64,000 nucleotides of DNA, from positions 1-64,000 of the forward strand of contig NZ_UAVD01000025.1 of NCBI RefSeq assembly GCF_900460065.1, given 5' to 3'. Shown in pieces: positions 8,588 to 16,957 of the stretch. The stretch is from Streptomyces griseus. Lineage in GTDB: Bacteria; Actinomycetota; Actinomycetes; Streptomycetales; Streptomycetaceae. How positions within the stretch are numbered: position 1 is the first letter of the stretch; each line of letters opens with the position of its first letter. The position numbers and the translations under genes are program-made. The notes under the pieces are model-generated. The model was not told where the DNA came from. It did not search any database and saw nothing but the letters and a program-made list of their open reading frames with translations.

Positions 8588-10891
8588 TCAGCGTCGCGCC
8601 GGTTCGCCGATCTCCCTGCTCGCGCCCGAACCCTCCTCGTCCTCCGCGGTCGGTCGCGGGCCCGCCGGGCCTCCCCGGCCGGCCGGGTCCGGCACAGCCG
8701 GCGGGGCGACGGCCGAGGTCGCCTCCCCTTCGCTGAGGCCGAACCTGCGGTGGAAGGAGCCCAGGGGTGCGGGGGCCCACCAGGTGGAGGGGCCCATCAG
8801 CTTCATCACGGCGGGGACCAGCAGGCCGCGCACCACCATGGCGTCCATCAGGACGGCGAGGGCGATACCGAGTCCCAGCATCTTGGTGCTGGTGACCCGT
8901 GAGGTGCCGATGGCCACCATCACGACCGCGAGGATCACGGCGGCAGCGGTGATCAGCCCGCCGGTGTGCCGGAGTCCGAAGGTGACGGAGTGCTCGTGGT
9001 CACCCGTGCGGTCGTGCTCCTCCTTGATCCTGGATATCAGGAAGACCCCGTAGTCCATGGAGAGTCCGAAGGCGACGCAGAACATCAGGACGGGCAGGGT
9101 CGTCTCGATGTCGCCCGTGCTGGTGAAGGCGAGCAGCCCGGAGAGGTTCCCGTCCTGGAAGACCCAGACCACCGCTCCGAACATCGCGGTCAGGCTGAGG
9201 GCGTTGAGGACGACCGCCTGGAGCGGGATGAGCACGCTGCCGGTGAGCAGGAACACCAGGAACAGGGTGACCACCACGATGATCCCCACCGCCCAGGGCA
9301 ACCGGTCGGCTATGGCGTCCTTGGAGTCGACCAGGACGGCAGCCGTGCCCGTCACCGAGGTGTCGAGGGAGGCGGCGGAGGGCAGGGCCCTCAGGTCCCG
9401 TACGAGCTGCTGCGCCTTCTCGCCGACGGCTTCCCCCTCGGGCAGCACGCCGTAGAAGGCGACGGCATCCCCGGTGACCGGGCCGTCGACCCGCAGGACG
9501 CCGGGGAGCTGCTCGATCCGGCGCTTCAGCTCCGCGTACGCGGCGGGGGACCCCTGCCCCTCGGCCAGCACCTCCAAGCCGCCGCCGGGGCTGCCGGGGA
9601 ACCCGTCGCGGAGGTGCTCCTGGACGATCCGGGACTCCGCTCCGGCGGGCAGCTGGCGGTCGTCCGCCGTGCCGAACCTGACTCCCAGGAAGGGCAGTCC
9701 GAGCAGCAGGAGCCCGACGGTGGTGACGACGGCGAAGACGGGCGCCCTGCGCATCACCAGCACGGCCAGCCGCGCCCATCCCCGGCCGGGCGACGCACCG
9801 GCGTCGGCGGGCCCCTTCTTCCGGCGGCGGAAGAGGCGGCGCAGGTCCAGGGAGTCGACCCGGTGGCCGAGCAGCACGAGGGCGGCCGGCAGCAGGATCA
9901 GGGCGGCAGCCGCGGCCAGGAGGACCACGGCGATCCCGGCGTAGGCGAAGGACCGCAGGAAGTACTGCGGGAAGACGAGCATGGCCGACAGGGACACCGC
10001 CACGGTCAGCGCCGAGAACAGCACCGTACGCCCGGCGGTCCGCAGCGTCGTGCCCACGGCGCTCCGGGGGTCCGCCCCGCCGGCCAGCTCCTCGCGGAAG
10101 CGGCGGACGATGAACAGGGCGTAGTCGATGGCGAGTCCGAGGCCGAGCGCCGTGGTGAGGTTCATGGCGAAGACCGAGACGTCGGTGAACTCCGTCAGGG
10201 CCCGCAGCACGGCGTTGGTGCCGAGGATGGCGACGATGCCGACACCGAGCGGCAGCAGCGCGGCGACGGCGCTGCCGAAGACCATGACCAGCAGGACGAG
10301 CGTCACCGGCAGGGCGATCAGCTCGGCCCGCAGCAGGTCTTCCTGGATGATCGTCTGCATCTCGTGCTGGACCGCCACCGGTCCGCCGAGGGAGACCGTC
10401 ACCGGGCCCCGCTCCCCCGCGAAGGCCGGGGCCAGTCGGTCGAGGGTCTCGCCCGCGGTCTTCTCGTCGCCCCCGATCCGCGCGGCGATGACCGCCTCGT
10501 GACCGTCCTCGGAGCGCAGGGCGGGGGATCCGGTCTCCCAGTAGGACCCGACGCCCGAGATTCCCGGCTCGGCCTTCAGCCGCTCGACCAGGCGGGCGGC
10601 TTCGGCGGCCACCGCCGGGTCGTCGACGGACGCGGAGCCGCCGTCCACCAGCAGGAGCAGATTGGGCTGGGAGGCGGGGAACTCCCTCGCCAGCACCTCG
10701 GTCGCGTAGGTCGACTCGGCGTCGGGGGCCTGCCAGCCGCCGCTGCCCATCCGGTCCGCCACCCCGCTCCCGGCGAAGACGGCGAGCGCGGTGATCACCA
10801 GCGCGGCCAGCAGTGCGAACCGCGGCCGGGCGGTGACGAACCGGGTCCAGCCGCCGATCGGAGGCGGCGCGGAACGGTTGACTTCGGACAT
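8588..10891 (-). CDS. MMPL/RND-family membrane exporter
   Basis: A 767-residue protein of the MmpL/ActII-3 class of proton-driven exporters. The layout is TM1 (FALLAALVITALAVFAG), a large extracytoplasmic loop to about residue 190, a block of five TMs, a second loop around 400-540, and six further TMs up to about 725, ending in a hydrophilic tail. Typical motifs are GLGLAIDYALFIVRRFREEL and the repeat copy FGLSMDYGVFLISRIKEEHD, whose Asp-Tyr pairs are the proton-relay positions of the family. Substrate is likely a lipophilic compound or drug (family knowledge). It diverges from a TetR gene across an operator-like dyad, so induction by a ligand of that repressor is likely. Confidence 0.92.
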   Translation of the reverse strand: MSEVNRSAPPPIGGWTRFVTARPRFALLAALVITALAVFAGSGVADRMGSGGWQAPDAESTYATEVLAREFPASQPNLLLLVDGGSASVDDPAVAAEAARLVERLKAEPGISGVGSYWETGSPALRSEDGHEAVIAARIGGDEKTAGETLDRLAPAFAGERGPVTVSLGGPVAVQHEMQTIIQEDLLRAELIALPVTLVLLVMVFGSAVAALLPLGVGIVAILGTNAVLRALTEFTDVSVFAMNLTTALGLGLAIDYALFIVRRFREELAGGADPRSAVGTTLRTAGRTVLFSALTVAVSLSAMLVFPQYFLRSFAYAGIAVVLLAAAAALILLPAALVLLGHRVDSLDLRRLFRRRKKGPADAGASPGRGWARLAVLVMRRAPVFAVVTTVGLLLLGLPFLGVRFGTADDRQLPAGAESRIVQEHLRDGFPGSPGGGLEVLAEGQGSPAAYAELKRRIEQLPGVLRVDGPVTGDAVAFYGVLPEGEAVGEKAQQLVRDLRALPSAASLDTSVTGTAAVLVDSKDAIADRLPWAVGIIVVVTLFLVFLLTGSVLIPLQAVVLNALSLTAMFGAVVWVFQDGNLSGLLAFTSTGDIETTLPVLMFCVAFGLSMDYGVFLISRIKEEHDRTGDHEHSVTFGLRHTGGLITAAAVILAVVMVAIGTSRVTSTKMLGLGIALAVLMDAMVVRGLLVPAVMKLMGPSTWWAPAPLGSFHRRFGLSEGEATSAVAPPAVPDPAGRGGPAGPRPTAEDEEGSGASREIGEPARR

Positions 10892-10963
10892 GGTGCGGTG
10901 TCCCCTTCACCGAGACCCGGGCGGCACAGGGCAGCATGGGTCGGTCATTGCCACTTACCCTGG

Positions 10964-11018
10964 CAAACACGAGTAGTCGCTCGCGTTTCACAAGAATGCG
11001 AGCGAACACTCGTGTTTG
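10964..11018. promoter_or_regulatory. Long dyad operator between MMPL exporter and TetR
   Basis: CAAACACGAGT at 10964-10974 is mirrored exactly by ACTCGTGTTTG at 11008-11018. Inside it, CGCTCGC (10978-10984) is mirrored by GCGAGCG (10998-11004). The 55-bp dyad is centred near 10991 in the 158-bp divergent intergenic region. Spacing of the half-sites suits two TetR dimers. The adjacent TetR protein is the obvious candidate to bind here and repress both genes (inference). Confidence 0.7.
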
Positions 11019-11049
11019 TCAATCGCATCACGAGAGCCGGGGATGGACC

Positions 11050-11772
11050 GTGTCGGAGGCCAAAGCCACCAAGGGCGCCACAGCGGGCGGAGCGGACGAC
11101 GGAGCCACCGCGGACGCGGCCGACGGAACGCCGGGGTCCGCCCGCCCGCGCCGCCGCCAGGCGCGCGGCGAGGCCCGTATCGCCCAACTGCTCCAGGCCG
11201 CCGCCAGCGTCTTCTGCACCAGCGGCTACACCGCGTCGAGCACCAACGCCATCGCCCGCGAGGCCGGGGTGTCGCCGGGCACGCTCTACCAGTTCTTCCC
11301 GAACAAGGAGGCCATCGCCGTCGAGCTGGGCGATCAGCTGCTCAACCGCTGGCGGGACACCTACGGCGCCGCCTTCACCCAGAGCCACATCGAACTGCCG
11401 CTCGACCGCATGCTGGACGCCATCCTCGACCCGCTGATCGCCTTCAACTGCGAGAACCCGGCCTTCTCCGTCCTGATGCACGGCTCGGAGATCCCCGGCC
11501 GGATCACCGAGGAGCACGACACGCTGCACGCCACGATGCTGACGCGGGTCGAATCGGTGCTCGCCGGCTACCTCCCGGACGTGCCGGACGGCCAGGTCCA
11601 CCGCATCGCGGACATGACCTTCATGATCTTCAAGGCCGGACTGGATCTGATCATGGCCCACGAGGGCGAGGAACGCGCGGCCTACGTCCGGGAGCTGAAG
11701 ACGATCATGTTCCGCTACCTGGACCCCCTGGTGGGCGACGCCGTGCGGCACCGGACCCCGAACGCGCCGTAG
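11050..11772 (+). CDS. TetR/AcrR family transcriptional regulator
   Basis: A 240-residue repressor. After a disordered Ala/Gly/Asp-rich N-terminus of about 35 residues comes the TetR HTH: ARIAQLLQAAASVFCTSGYT, then STNAIAREAGVSPGTLYQFF and PNKEAIAVELG, ending near residue 90. The rest is an all-helical ligand and dimerisation domain. GTG 11050 (VSEAKATKG) is taken as start, with GGGGA about 9 bases upstream. It diverges from the MMPL exporter gene and the dyad between them is its likely operator, a common exporter/repressor pair arrangement. Confidence 0.9.
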   Translation: MSEAKATKGATAGGADDGATADAADGTPGSARPRRRQARGEARIAQLLQAAASVFCTSGYTASSTNAIAREAGVSPGTLYQFFPNKEAIAVELGDQLLNRWRDTYGAAFTQSHIELPLDRMLDAILDPLIAFNCENPAFSVLMHGSEIPGRITEEHDTLHATMLTRVESVLAGYLPDVPDGQVHRIADMTFMIFKAGLDLIMAHEGEERAAYVRELKTIMFRYLDPLVGDAVRHRTPNAP

Positions 11773-11832
11773 GCGGCCCGCGCACACCGCGGACGGGCCC
11801 GGGACCGACACAGGGCGCCCCTGGATCGCTTT

Positions 11833-11852
11833 ATACCCCCTAGGGGTATAGT
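11833..11852 (+). promoter_or_regulatory. CsoR-type copper operator overlapping copZ promoter
   Basis: ATACCCC (11833-11839), a 3-base spacer, and GGGGTAT (11843-11849) form the G-tract inverted repeat characteristic of CsoR operators. The right arm runs into TATAGT (11847-11852), a good -10 hexamer, so bound repressor would block the polymerase. The -35 is weak. CsoR itself is not in this window. Copper binding to CsoR would release copZ-copA expression (family knowledge). Confidence 0.78.
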
Positions 11853-11938
11853 GTGGTGACGTCGGAACGCAGGGAGCCCTCCGCGACCCCCTGCGCCCCG
11901 CCACGCCGCCGTAACGTGTTCGCGAAGAGGAGAACGTC

Positions 11939-12256
11939 ATGACCGCCGAGACCGAGACCACCCCGTCCACCGGTTCCTGCTGCTCGCCCACCGGCTCCTG
12001 CCACGACGGCGCGGCCGACGTGCAGATCGAGCAGAGCGACTCGGTCACCACCGTGTACCAGGTCAAGGGCATGACCTGCGGCCACTGCGAGGGCTCCGTG
12101 TCGGAGGAGATCTCCGGCATCGCGGGCGTGACCTCGGTCGCGGCCGTCGCCGCCACCGGCCTGGTCACCGTCACCTCCAAGGCCCCGCTGGCCGAGGACG
12201 CCGTCCGCGCCGCCGTCGACGAGGCCGGGTACGAGCTCGTCAGCCCGGCCGTCTGA
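11939..12256 (+). CDS. copZ: Heavy-metal-associated copper chaperone, CopZ-like
   Basis: A 105-residue protein with a single HMA domain (residues about 35-102) containing the copper-binding MTCGHC motif in [19 protein letters not shown]. It would carry Cu(I) in the cytosol and hand it to the CopA ATPase encoded 100 bp downstream. The N-terminal 35 residues are an extension beyond the usual 68-residue CopZ and contain [13 protein letters not shown], three extra cysteines and a histidine that may add a metal site. Start ATG 11939 follows AAGAGGAG at good spacing. Expression is probably from the CsoR-type promoter just upstream. Confidence 0.92.
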   Translation: MTAETETTPSTGSCCSPTGSCHDGAADVQIEQSDSVTTVYQVKGMTCGHCEGSVSEEISGIAGVTSVAAVAATGLVTVTSKAPLAEDAVRAAVDEAGYELVSPAV

Positions 12257-12299
12257 CGACCTGTCGGAGCGGCAGCACCCCTTCGCCGTCGGGCCGTCT

Positions 12300-12321
12300 C
12301 CCACCAGCCGATACTGGTGGG
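12300..12321 (+). terminator. Hairpin between copZ and copA
   Basis: CCCACCAG (12300-12307), loop CCGATA, and CTGGTGGG (12314-12321) form a perfect 8-bp stem in the 101-bp copZ-copA gap. No T-run follows. It may be a partial terminator that lowers copA relative to copZ, or an RNA stability element. Confidence 0.4.
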
Positions 12322-12357
12322 GTACGGCCCGATCTGCGTTTCCCAGGAGTTCCGGAC

Positions 12358-14781
12358 ATGGCCAGCACAGCAGCAGCCGACTTCCCCACCGCCGAGGCGT
12401 CCGAGGCCGAGCTCATGATCGGCGGGATGACCTGCGCCTCGTGCGCCGCCCGCGTCGAGAAGAAGCTCAACCGGATGGACGGCGTCACCGCCACGGTGAA
12501 CTACGCGACCGAGAAGGCCCGCGTCACCTTCGGGGAAGGCCTGGAGCTGGGGGACCTCGTCGCCACGGTCGAGAAGACCGGCTACACGGCCCGCCCCGTC
12601 GCCCGGCCGGAGCGGAGGGCGCCGACGCCGTCCGAGGCCACCGCTCCCCCGGCCGCCGCCCTCCCGAGCCCCGCTTCCCCGGCCGCCGTCCCGGCCCCGT
12701 ACGCCGGCGAGAGCCGCCGCACGGACCCCGCCACGCCCCTCGACGCCACCCCCGCCGCGGGACCCGGGCCGGACCCGCGCTCAGCGGACCGGGACGCCGG
12801 GGCGGAGCAGGACGCCGCCATCGGCGCGCTCCGCCGGCGCCTGGTCGTCTCGGCCGTGCTGGCACTGCCCGTGGTCCTGCTCGCCATGGTCCCGGCCCTC
12901 CAGTTCGACTCCTGGCAGTGGCTGAGCCTCGTCCTCGCCGCGCCGGTCGTCGTCTGGGGCGGCCTGCCCTTCCACCGCGCCGCCTGGACCAATCTCCGGC
13001 ACGGTGCGGCCACGATGGACACACTGGTCTCGCTCGGCACGCTCGCCGCGTTCGGCTGGTCGCTGTGGGCCCTCTTCTTCGGCGACGCGGGCATGCCCGG
13101 CATGCGCCACGGCTTCGACCTCACCGTCGCGCGGGCCGACGCCGGCTCGACGATCTACCTGGAGGTGGCGGCCGGGGTCGTCACCTTCATCCTGCTCGGC
13201 CGCTACCTGGAGGCCCGCGCCAAGCGGAGGTCGGGGGCGGCGCTGCGGGCGCTGATGGGCCTGGGAGCCAAGGACGTCGCCGTGCTCAGGGGCGGCCGGG
13301 AGGTCCGCGTCCCGGCGAGCACGCTCGTGGTCGGGGACCGTTTCGTGGTCCGGCCCGGGGAGAAGATCGCGACGGACGGGACCGTCGTCGAGGGCTCCTC
13401 CGCCGTGGACGCCTCCATGCTCACCGGCGAGTCCGTCCCCGTCGAGGTCACCACCGGCGACACCGTCACCGGAGCCACCCTCAACGCCGGCGGACGCCTC
13501 GTCGTCGAAGCCACCCGCATCGGCGCCGACACCCAACTCGCCCGCATGGCCAAACTCGTCGAGGACGCCCAGAACGGCAAGGCCTCCGCACAACGCCTCG
13601 CCGACCGCATCTCCGCCGTCTTCGTCCCCATCGTCATCGCCCTCGCCCTCGCCACCCTCGGCTTCTGGCTCGGCAACGACGCCGGACTCACCGCCGCCTT
13701 CACCGCCGCCGTCGCCGTCCTCATCATCGCCTGCCCCTGCGCCCTCGGCCTCGCCACCCCCACCGCCCTCATGGTCGGCACCGGCCGCGGCGCCCAGCTC
13801 GGCATCCTCATCAAGGGCCCCGAAGTCCTGGAGACCACCCGCCGCGCCGACACCATCGTCCTCGACAAGACCGGCACCGTCACCACCGGCCGCATGACCC
13901 TCCAGACCACCCACACCACCCACACCACCGACACCACCGAAGTCCTCCGCCTCGCAGGAGCACTGGAGAACGCCTCCGAACACCCCATCGCCCAAGCCGT
14001 CGCCACCGCCGCAGCCGCCACCACCGGCCCCCTCCCCACCCCCGAGGACTTCACCAACGTCCCCGGACTCGGCGTCCAGGGCACCGTCAAAGGCCACGCC
14101 GTCCTCGTCGGACGGCCCCGGCTGCTCGCCGACGCGGCGATCCCCCTCCCGCCGGTGCTGGAGGCCGCCCTGGCGGAGGCCGAGGAGCTCGGCCGTACGG
14201 CGGTCGTCGCGGCCTGGGACGGGGAGGCCCGGGGCGTGTTCGCGGTGGCGGACGCGGTCAAGGACAGCAGCGCGGCGGCCGTGCGCGAGCTGCGCGCCCT
14301 GGGGCTGAGGCCCGTGCTGCTGACCGGCGACAACCGGGCCGTGGCGGAGGCCGTGGCCCGCGAGGTGGGCATCGACGAGGTCCACGCGGAGGTGCTCCCC
14401 GAGGACAAGGTGAACGTCGTGAGGCGGCTTCAGGCCGAGGGCCGGGTCGTGGCCATGGTCGGCGACGGGGTCAACGACGCGGCCGCCCTCGCCGCGGCGG
14501 ACCTGGGGCTGGCGATGGGCACCGGGACGGATGCGGCGATCGAGGCGAGCGATCTCACACTGGTTCGTGGAGATCTCAAGGTGACGGCTGACGCAATCCG
14601 CCTCTCCAGGCGTACGCTGGCCACCATCAGGGGCAACCTCTTCTGGGCCTTCGGGTACAACGTCGCGGCCTTGCCCCTGGCTGCAAGTGGCCTGCTCAAC
14701 CCTATGATCGCGGGAGCCGCCATGGCGTTTTCGTCCGTGTTCGTCGTCACGAACAGTCTACGGTTGCGTGCCTTCACGTAA
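12358..14781 (+). CDS. copA: Copper-translocating P1B-type ATPase
   Basis: An 807-residue Cu(I) efflux ATPase of the inner membrane. The N-terminal HMA domain has MTCASC (Cys26, Cys29). A disordered Pro/Ala linker spans about residues 80-145. Membrane helices follow, then the actuator TGES motif, the ion-path CPC (Cys459, Cys461) in [16 protein letters not shown], the phosphorylated Asp503 in DKTGT, and the hinge [12 protein letters not shown]. Start ATG 12358 has AGGAG upstream. From about 13440 to 14115 the codon choice changes sharply: nearly every codon ends in C, and GGA, CAA and AAA appear often, unlike both flanks. This points to a recombined or imported internal segment, though the reading frame and motifs are intact. 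Confidence 0.95.
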   Translation: MASTAAADFPTAEASEAELMIGGMTCASCAARVEKKLNRMDGVTATVNYATEKARVTFGEGLELGDLVATVEKTGYTARPVARPERRAPTPSEATAPPAAALPSPASPAAVPAPYAGESRRTDPATPLDATPAAGPGPDPRSADRDAGAEQDAAIGALRRRLVVSAVLALPVVLLAMVPALQFDSWQWLSLVLAAPVVVWGGLPFHRAAWTNLRHGAATMDTLVSLGTLAAFGWSLWALFFGDAGMPGMRHGFDLTVARADAGSTIYLEVAAGVVTFILLGRYLEARAKRRSGAALRALMGLGAKDVAVLRGGREVRVPASTLVVGDRFVVRPGEKIATDGTVVEGSSAVDASMLTGESVPVEVTTGDTVTGATLNAGGRLVVEATRIGADTQLARMAKLVEDAQNGKASAQRLADRISAVFVPIVIALALATLGFWLGNDAGLTAAFTAAVAVLIIACPCALGLATPTALMVGTGRGAQLGILIKGPEVLETTRRADTIVLDKTGTVTTGRMTLQTTHTTHTTDTTEVLRLAGALENASEHPIAQAVATAAAATTGPLPTPEDFTNVPGLGVQGTVKGHAVLVGRPRLLADAAIPLPPVLEAALAEAEELGRTAVVAAWDGEARGVFAVADAVKDSSAAAVRELRALGLRPVLLTGDNRAVAEAVAREVGIDEVHAEVLPEDKVNVVRRLQAEGRVVAMVGDGVNDAAALAAADLGLAMGTGTDAAIEASDLTLVRGDLKVTADAIRLSRRTLATIRGNLFWAFGYNVAALPLAASGLLNPMIAGAAMAFSSVFVVTNSLRLRAFT

Positions 14782-14863
14782 CTTCCACAAAGAGATTTAG
14801 ATCACACCGGTTTCAGGGTAACCATCCGGTGGGTTCGCGAGTCTTAGAGTGCGATGCCAAGGA

Positions 14864-14901
14864 TGTCTTGGGGGACGTCCGATGGAGTGTCTTGGGGGAC
14901 G
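14864..14901 (+). repeat. Two exact copies of a 14-bp direct repeat
   Basis: TGTCTTGGGGGACG occurs at 14864-14877 and again at 14888-14901, 24 bp start to start. It could be a regulatory repeat in an untranslated leader; no downstream gene is evident. Confidence 0.6.
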
Positions 14902-15065
14902 CTCCTGTGGCAAGCGTTGGCCGGGGCACGTGCACCGGGGAGCTTTGAGCGGCCCTCCCGTGCGTACGTACCCCGGCGGACCGCAGCACAACAGAACAAC
15001 GGGAGCCTCGGCTCCTTGCAGACGCCCGGCCGGATCCCGTGGGGGGAATCCGCTCCGGGATATGG

Positions 15066-15114
15066 GAAACGCCCTGACCGTCGACCCGTGGGGGGATCGG
15101 CGGCGGGGCGTTTC
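15066..15114 (+). terminator. Long-loop hairpin, possible terminator
   Basis: GAAACGCCC (15066-15074) pairs exactly with GGGCGTTTC (15106-15114) around a 31-base loop. The second arm ends in a short T-run. It may end transcripts reading out of copA or a small RNA in this intergenic region. Confidence 0.4.
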
Positions 15115-15444
15115 TCGCTTTCCGGCAAAGGGGCGCGACCGAGCCCCGCGCACAACACCGCAGGAGCCGCCGGCGCGACCGCCCAAGCCCTCCCCCGTGC
15201 GCACACCGCCCCGCCCAGGCCCCGTACGCGCGCCCGCGGCCCCCTTGAGCCGCCCACGCGTGAACACGGCCCCTCAGGCCCCGTACGGACGCCCGCGGCC
15301 CGGCTCAAGCCCCGTACGCACCCCGCGCGAAGCCCTCCACAAAGCCGAATCGCCCCGGACACCGCGCTCTGTGCGAAGCGCGGTACGCGGGGCGAAGGCA
15401 GTCGGCCGAAGAGGCCGGGCACTCCAGAGGGTCGTGCGGTCGGG

Positions 15445-16743
15445 TCAGCGGCCCTCGACCGGGACGAAGTCGCGCAGGACCTCGCCGGTGTAGATCTGGC
15501 GCGGGCGGCCGATGCGGGAACCCGGCTCCTTGATCATCTCGTGCCACTGGGCGATCCAGCCGGGAAGGCGGCCGAGCGCGAACAGCACGGTGAACATCTC
15601 GGTCGGGAAGCCCATGGCCCGGTAGATCAGACCGGTGTAGAAGTCCACGTTGGGGTAGAGGTTGCGCGAGACGAAGTAGTCGTCGGAGAGCGCGTGCTCC
15701 TCCAGCTTGAGCGCGATGTCGAGCAGCTCGTCGGACTTGCCGAGCGCGGACAGCACGTCGTGGGCGGCGGCCTTGATGATCTTGGCGCGCGGGTCGAAGG
15801 ACTTGTACACCCGGTGGCCGAAGCCCATCAGGCGGACGCCGTCCTCCTTGTTCTTCACCTTGCGGATGAAGGAGTCGACGTCGCCGCCGTTGGCCTGGAT
15901 GCCTTCCAGCATCTCCAGCACCGACTGGTTGGCGCCACCGTGCAGCGGGCCCCACAGCGCCGAGATGCCGGCGGAGATCGAGGCGAACATGTTCGCCTGC
16001 GAGGAGCCGACCAGACGCACGGTGGAGGTCGAACAGTTCTGCTCGTGGTCCGCGTGCAGGATGAGCAGCTTGTCCAGCGCCGAGACGACGACCGGGTCCA
16101 GCTCGTACTCCTGGGCGGGGACCGAGAAGGTCATGCGCAGGAAGTTCTCGACGTACCCGAGGTCGTTGCGCGGGTAGACGAAGGGGTGCCCGATCGACTT
16201 CTTGTAGGCGTACGCCGCGATCGTCGGAAGCTTGGCGAGGAGGCGGATCGTCGAGAGGTGACGCTGCTGCTCGTCGAACGGGTTGTGGCTGTCCTGGTAG
16301 AACGTGGACAGCGCGCTGACCACCGAGGACAGCATGGCCATCGGGTGGGCGTCGCGCGGGAAGCCGTCGAAGAACCGCTTGACGTCCTCGTGCAGCAGGG
16401 TGTGCTGGGTGATCTCGTTCTTGAAGGTCGCCAGTTCGTCGACCTTCGGCAGATCGCCGTTGATCAGCGTGTACGCGACCTCGAGGAACGACGAGCGCTC
16501 GGCGAGCTGCTCGATCGGGTATCCGCGGTAGCGCAGAATGCCCTGCTCACCGTCGAGGTACGTGATGGCGGATTTATAGGCGGCGGTGTTGCCGTATCCG
16601 CTGTCCAGCGTCACCAGGCCGGTATTGGCCCGGAGCTTCCCGATGTCGAAGCCCTTGTCGCCGACGGTGCTGTCGATCACCGGGTAGGTGTACTCGTCAT
16701 CGCCGTACCGCAGTACTACAGCGTTGTTGGTGTGCTCGCTCAC
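15445..16743 (-). CDS. gltA: Citrate synthase
   Basis: Condenses oxaloacetate with acetyl-CoA to start the TCA cycle. The 432-residue product matches the usual length of type II bacterial citrate synthases. It shows the N-terminal beta domain (YPVIDSTVGDKGFDIGKL), GYGNTAAYKS, the first catalytic His in WGPLHGGANQSVLEML, the second in MGFGHRVYKSFDPRA, and the Asp in the VDFYTGLIYRAMGFP region. Start GTG 16743 (VSEHTNN) is chosen by homology to Streptomyces CitA-type starts and has GAGGGA upstream. An in-frame ATG at 16881 with its own GGGGG site could give a 46-residue extension. Confidence 0.95.
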   Translation of the reverse strand: MSEHTNNAVVLRYGDDEYTYPVIDSTVGDKGFDIGKLRANTGLVTLDSGYGNTAAYKSAITYLDGEQGILRYRGYPIEQLAERSSFLEVAYTLINGDLPKVDELATFKNEITQHTLLHEDVKRFFDGFPRDAHPMAMLSSVVSALSTFYQDSHNPFDEQQRHLSTIRLLAKLPTIAAYAYKKSIGHPFVYPRNDLGYVENFLRMTFSVPAQEYELDPVVVSALDKLLILHADHEQNCSTSTVRLVGSSQANMFASISAGISALWGPLHGGANQSVLEMLEGIQANGGDVDSFIRKVKNKEDGVRLMGFGHRVYKSFDPRAKIIKAAAHDVLSALGKSDELLDIALKLEEHALSDDYFVSRNLYPNVDFYTGLIYRAMGFPTEMFTVLFALGRLPGWIAQWHEMIKEPGSRIGRPRQIYTGEVLRDFVPVEGR

Positions 16744-16851
16744 GTCATCCCTCACCGACGTAGTGCCTCTTCTTCGAGGTGCCCTGACTGTCTTCCACCC
16801 TCCCCCATTCGGCTCAGGAGAGTGCACTCGGGGTCGTCCATTGGACTCATG

Positions 16852-16870
16852 GGCGGCACTGAGTGCCGCC
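16852..16870 (-). promoter_or_regulatory. Perfect inverted repeat in the gltA leader
   Basis: GGCGGCAC (16852-16859), TGA, GTGCCGCC (16863-16870): an 8-bp perfect stem with a 3-base loop, 109 bases upstream of the gltA start. It may be an operator or a leader hairpin. If translation began at the alternative ATG 16881, it would instead be coding sequence. Confidence 0.35.
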
Positions 16871-16957
16871 AACTTACTCATCCTGCCCCCTTGACTCCGG
16901 TTCCGGAAGACCTCCGTGATGTTTCCCACCGATTTGATCGATCATTTTTTCCACGGC

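Larger units (their letters stand above)
14782..15444. other. 663-bp intergenic region with no supportable gene
   Basis: The stretch lies between copA and the 3' end of citrate synthase. Third-position GC in its open frames is only moderate, unlike real genes here, so I call no CDS. It holds a 14-bp direct repeat (14864-14901), a 9-bp-stem hairpin (15066-15114), and two imperfect copies of CCCCGTACGnnCGCCCGCGG at about 15220 and 15278. Confidence 0.5.

Noticed and set aside
14854-15444. A rightward open frame starting MPRMSWGTSDGVSWGT
   Set aside because: Third-position GC is far below that of neighbouring genes and the frame simply runs on antisense through gltA. I kept the region as intergenic.
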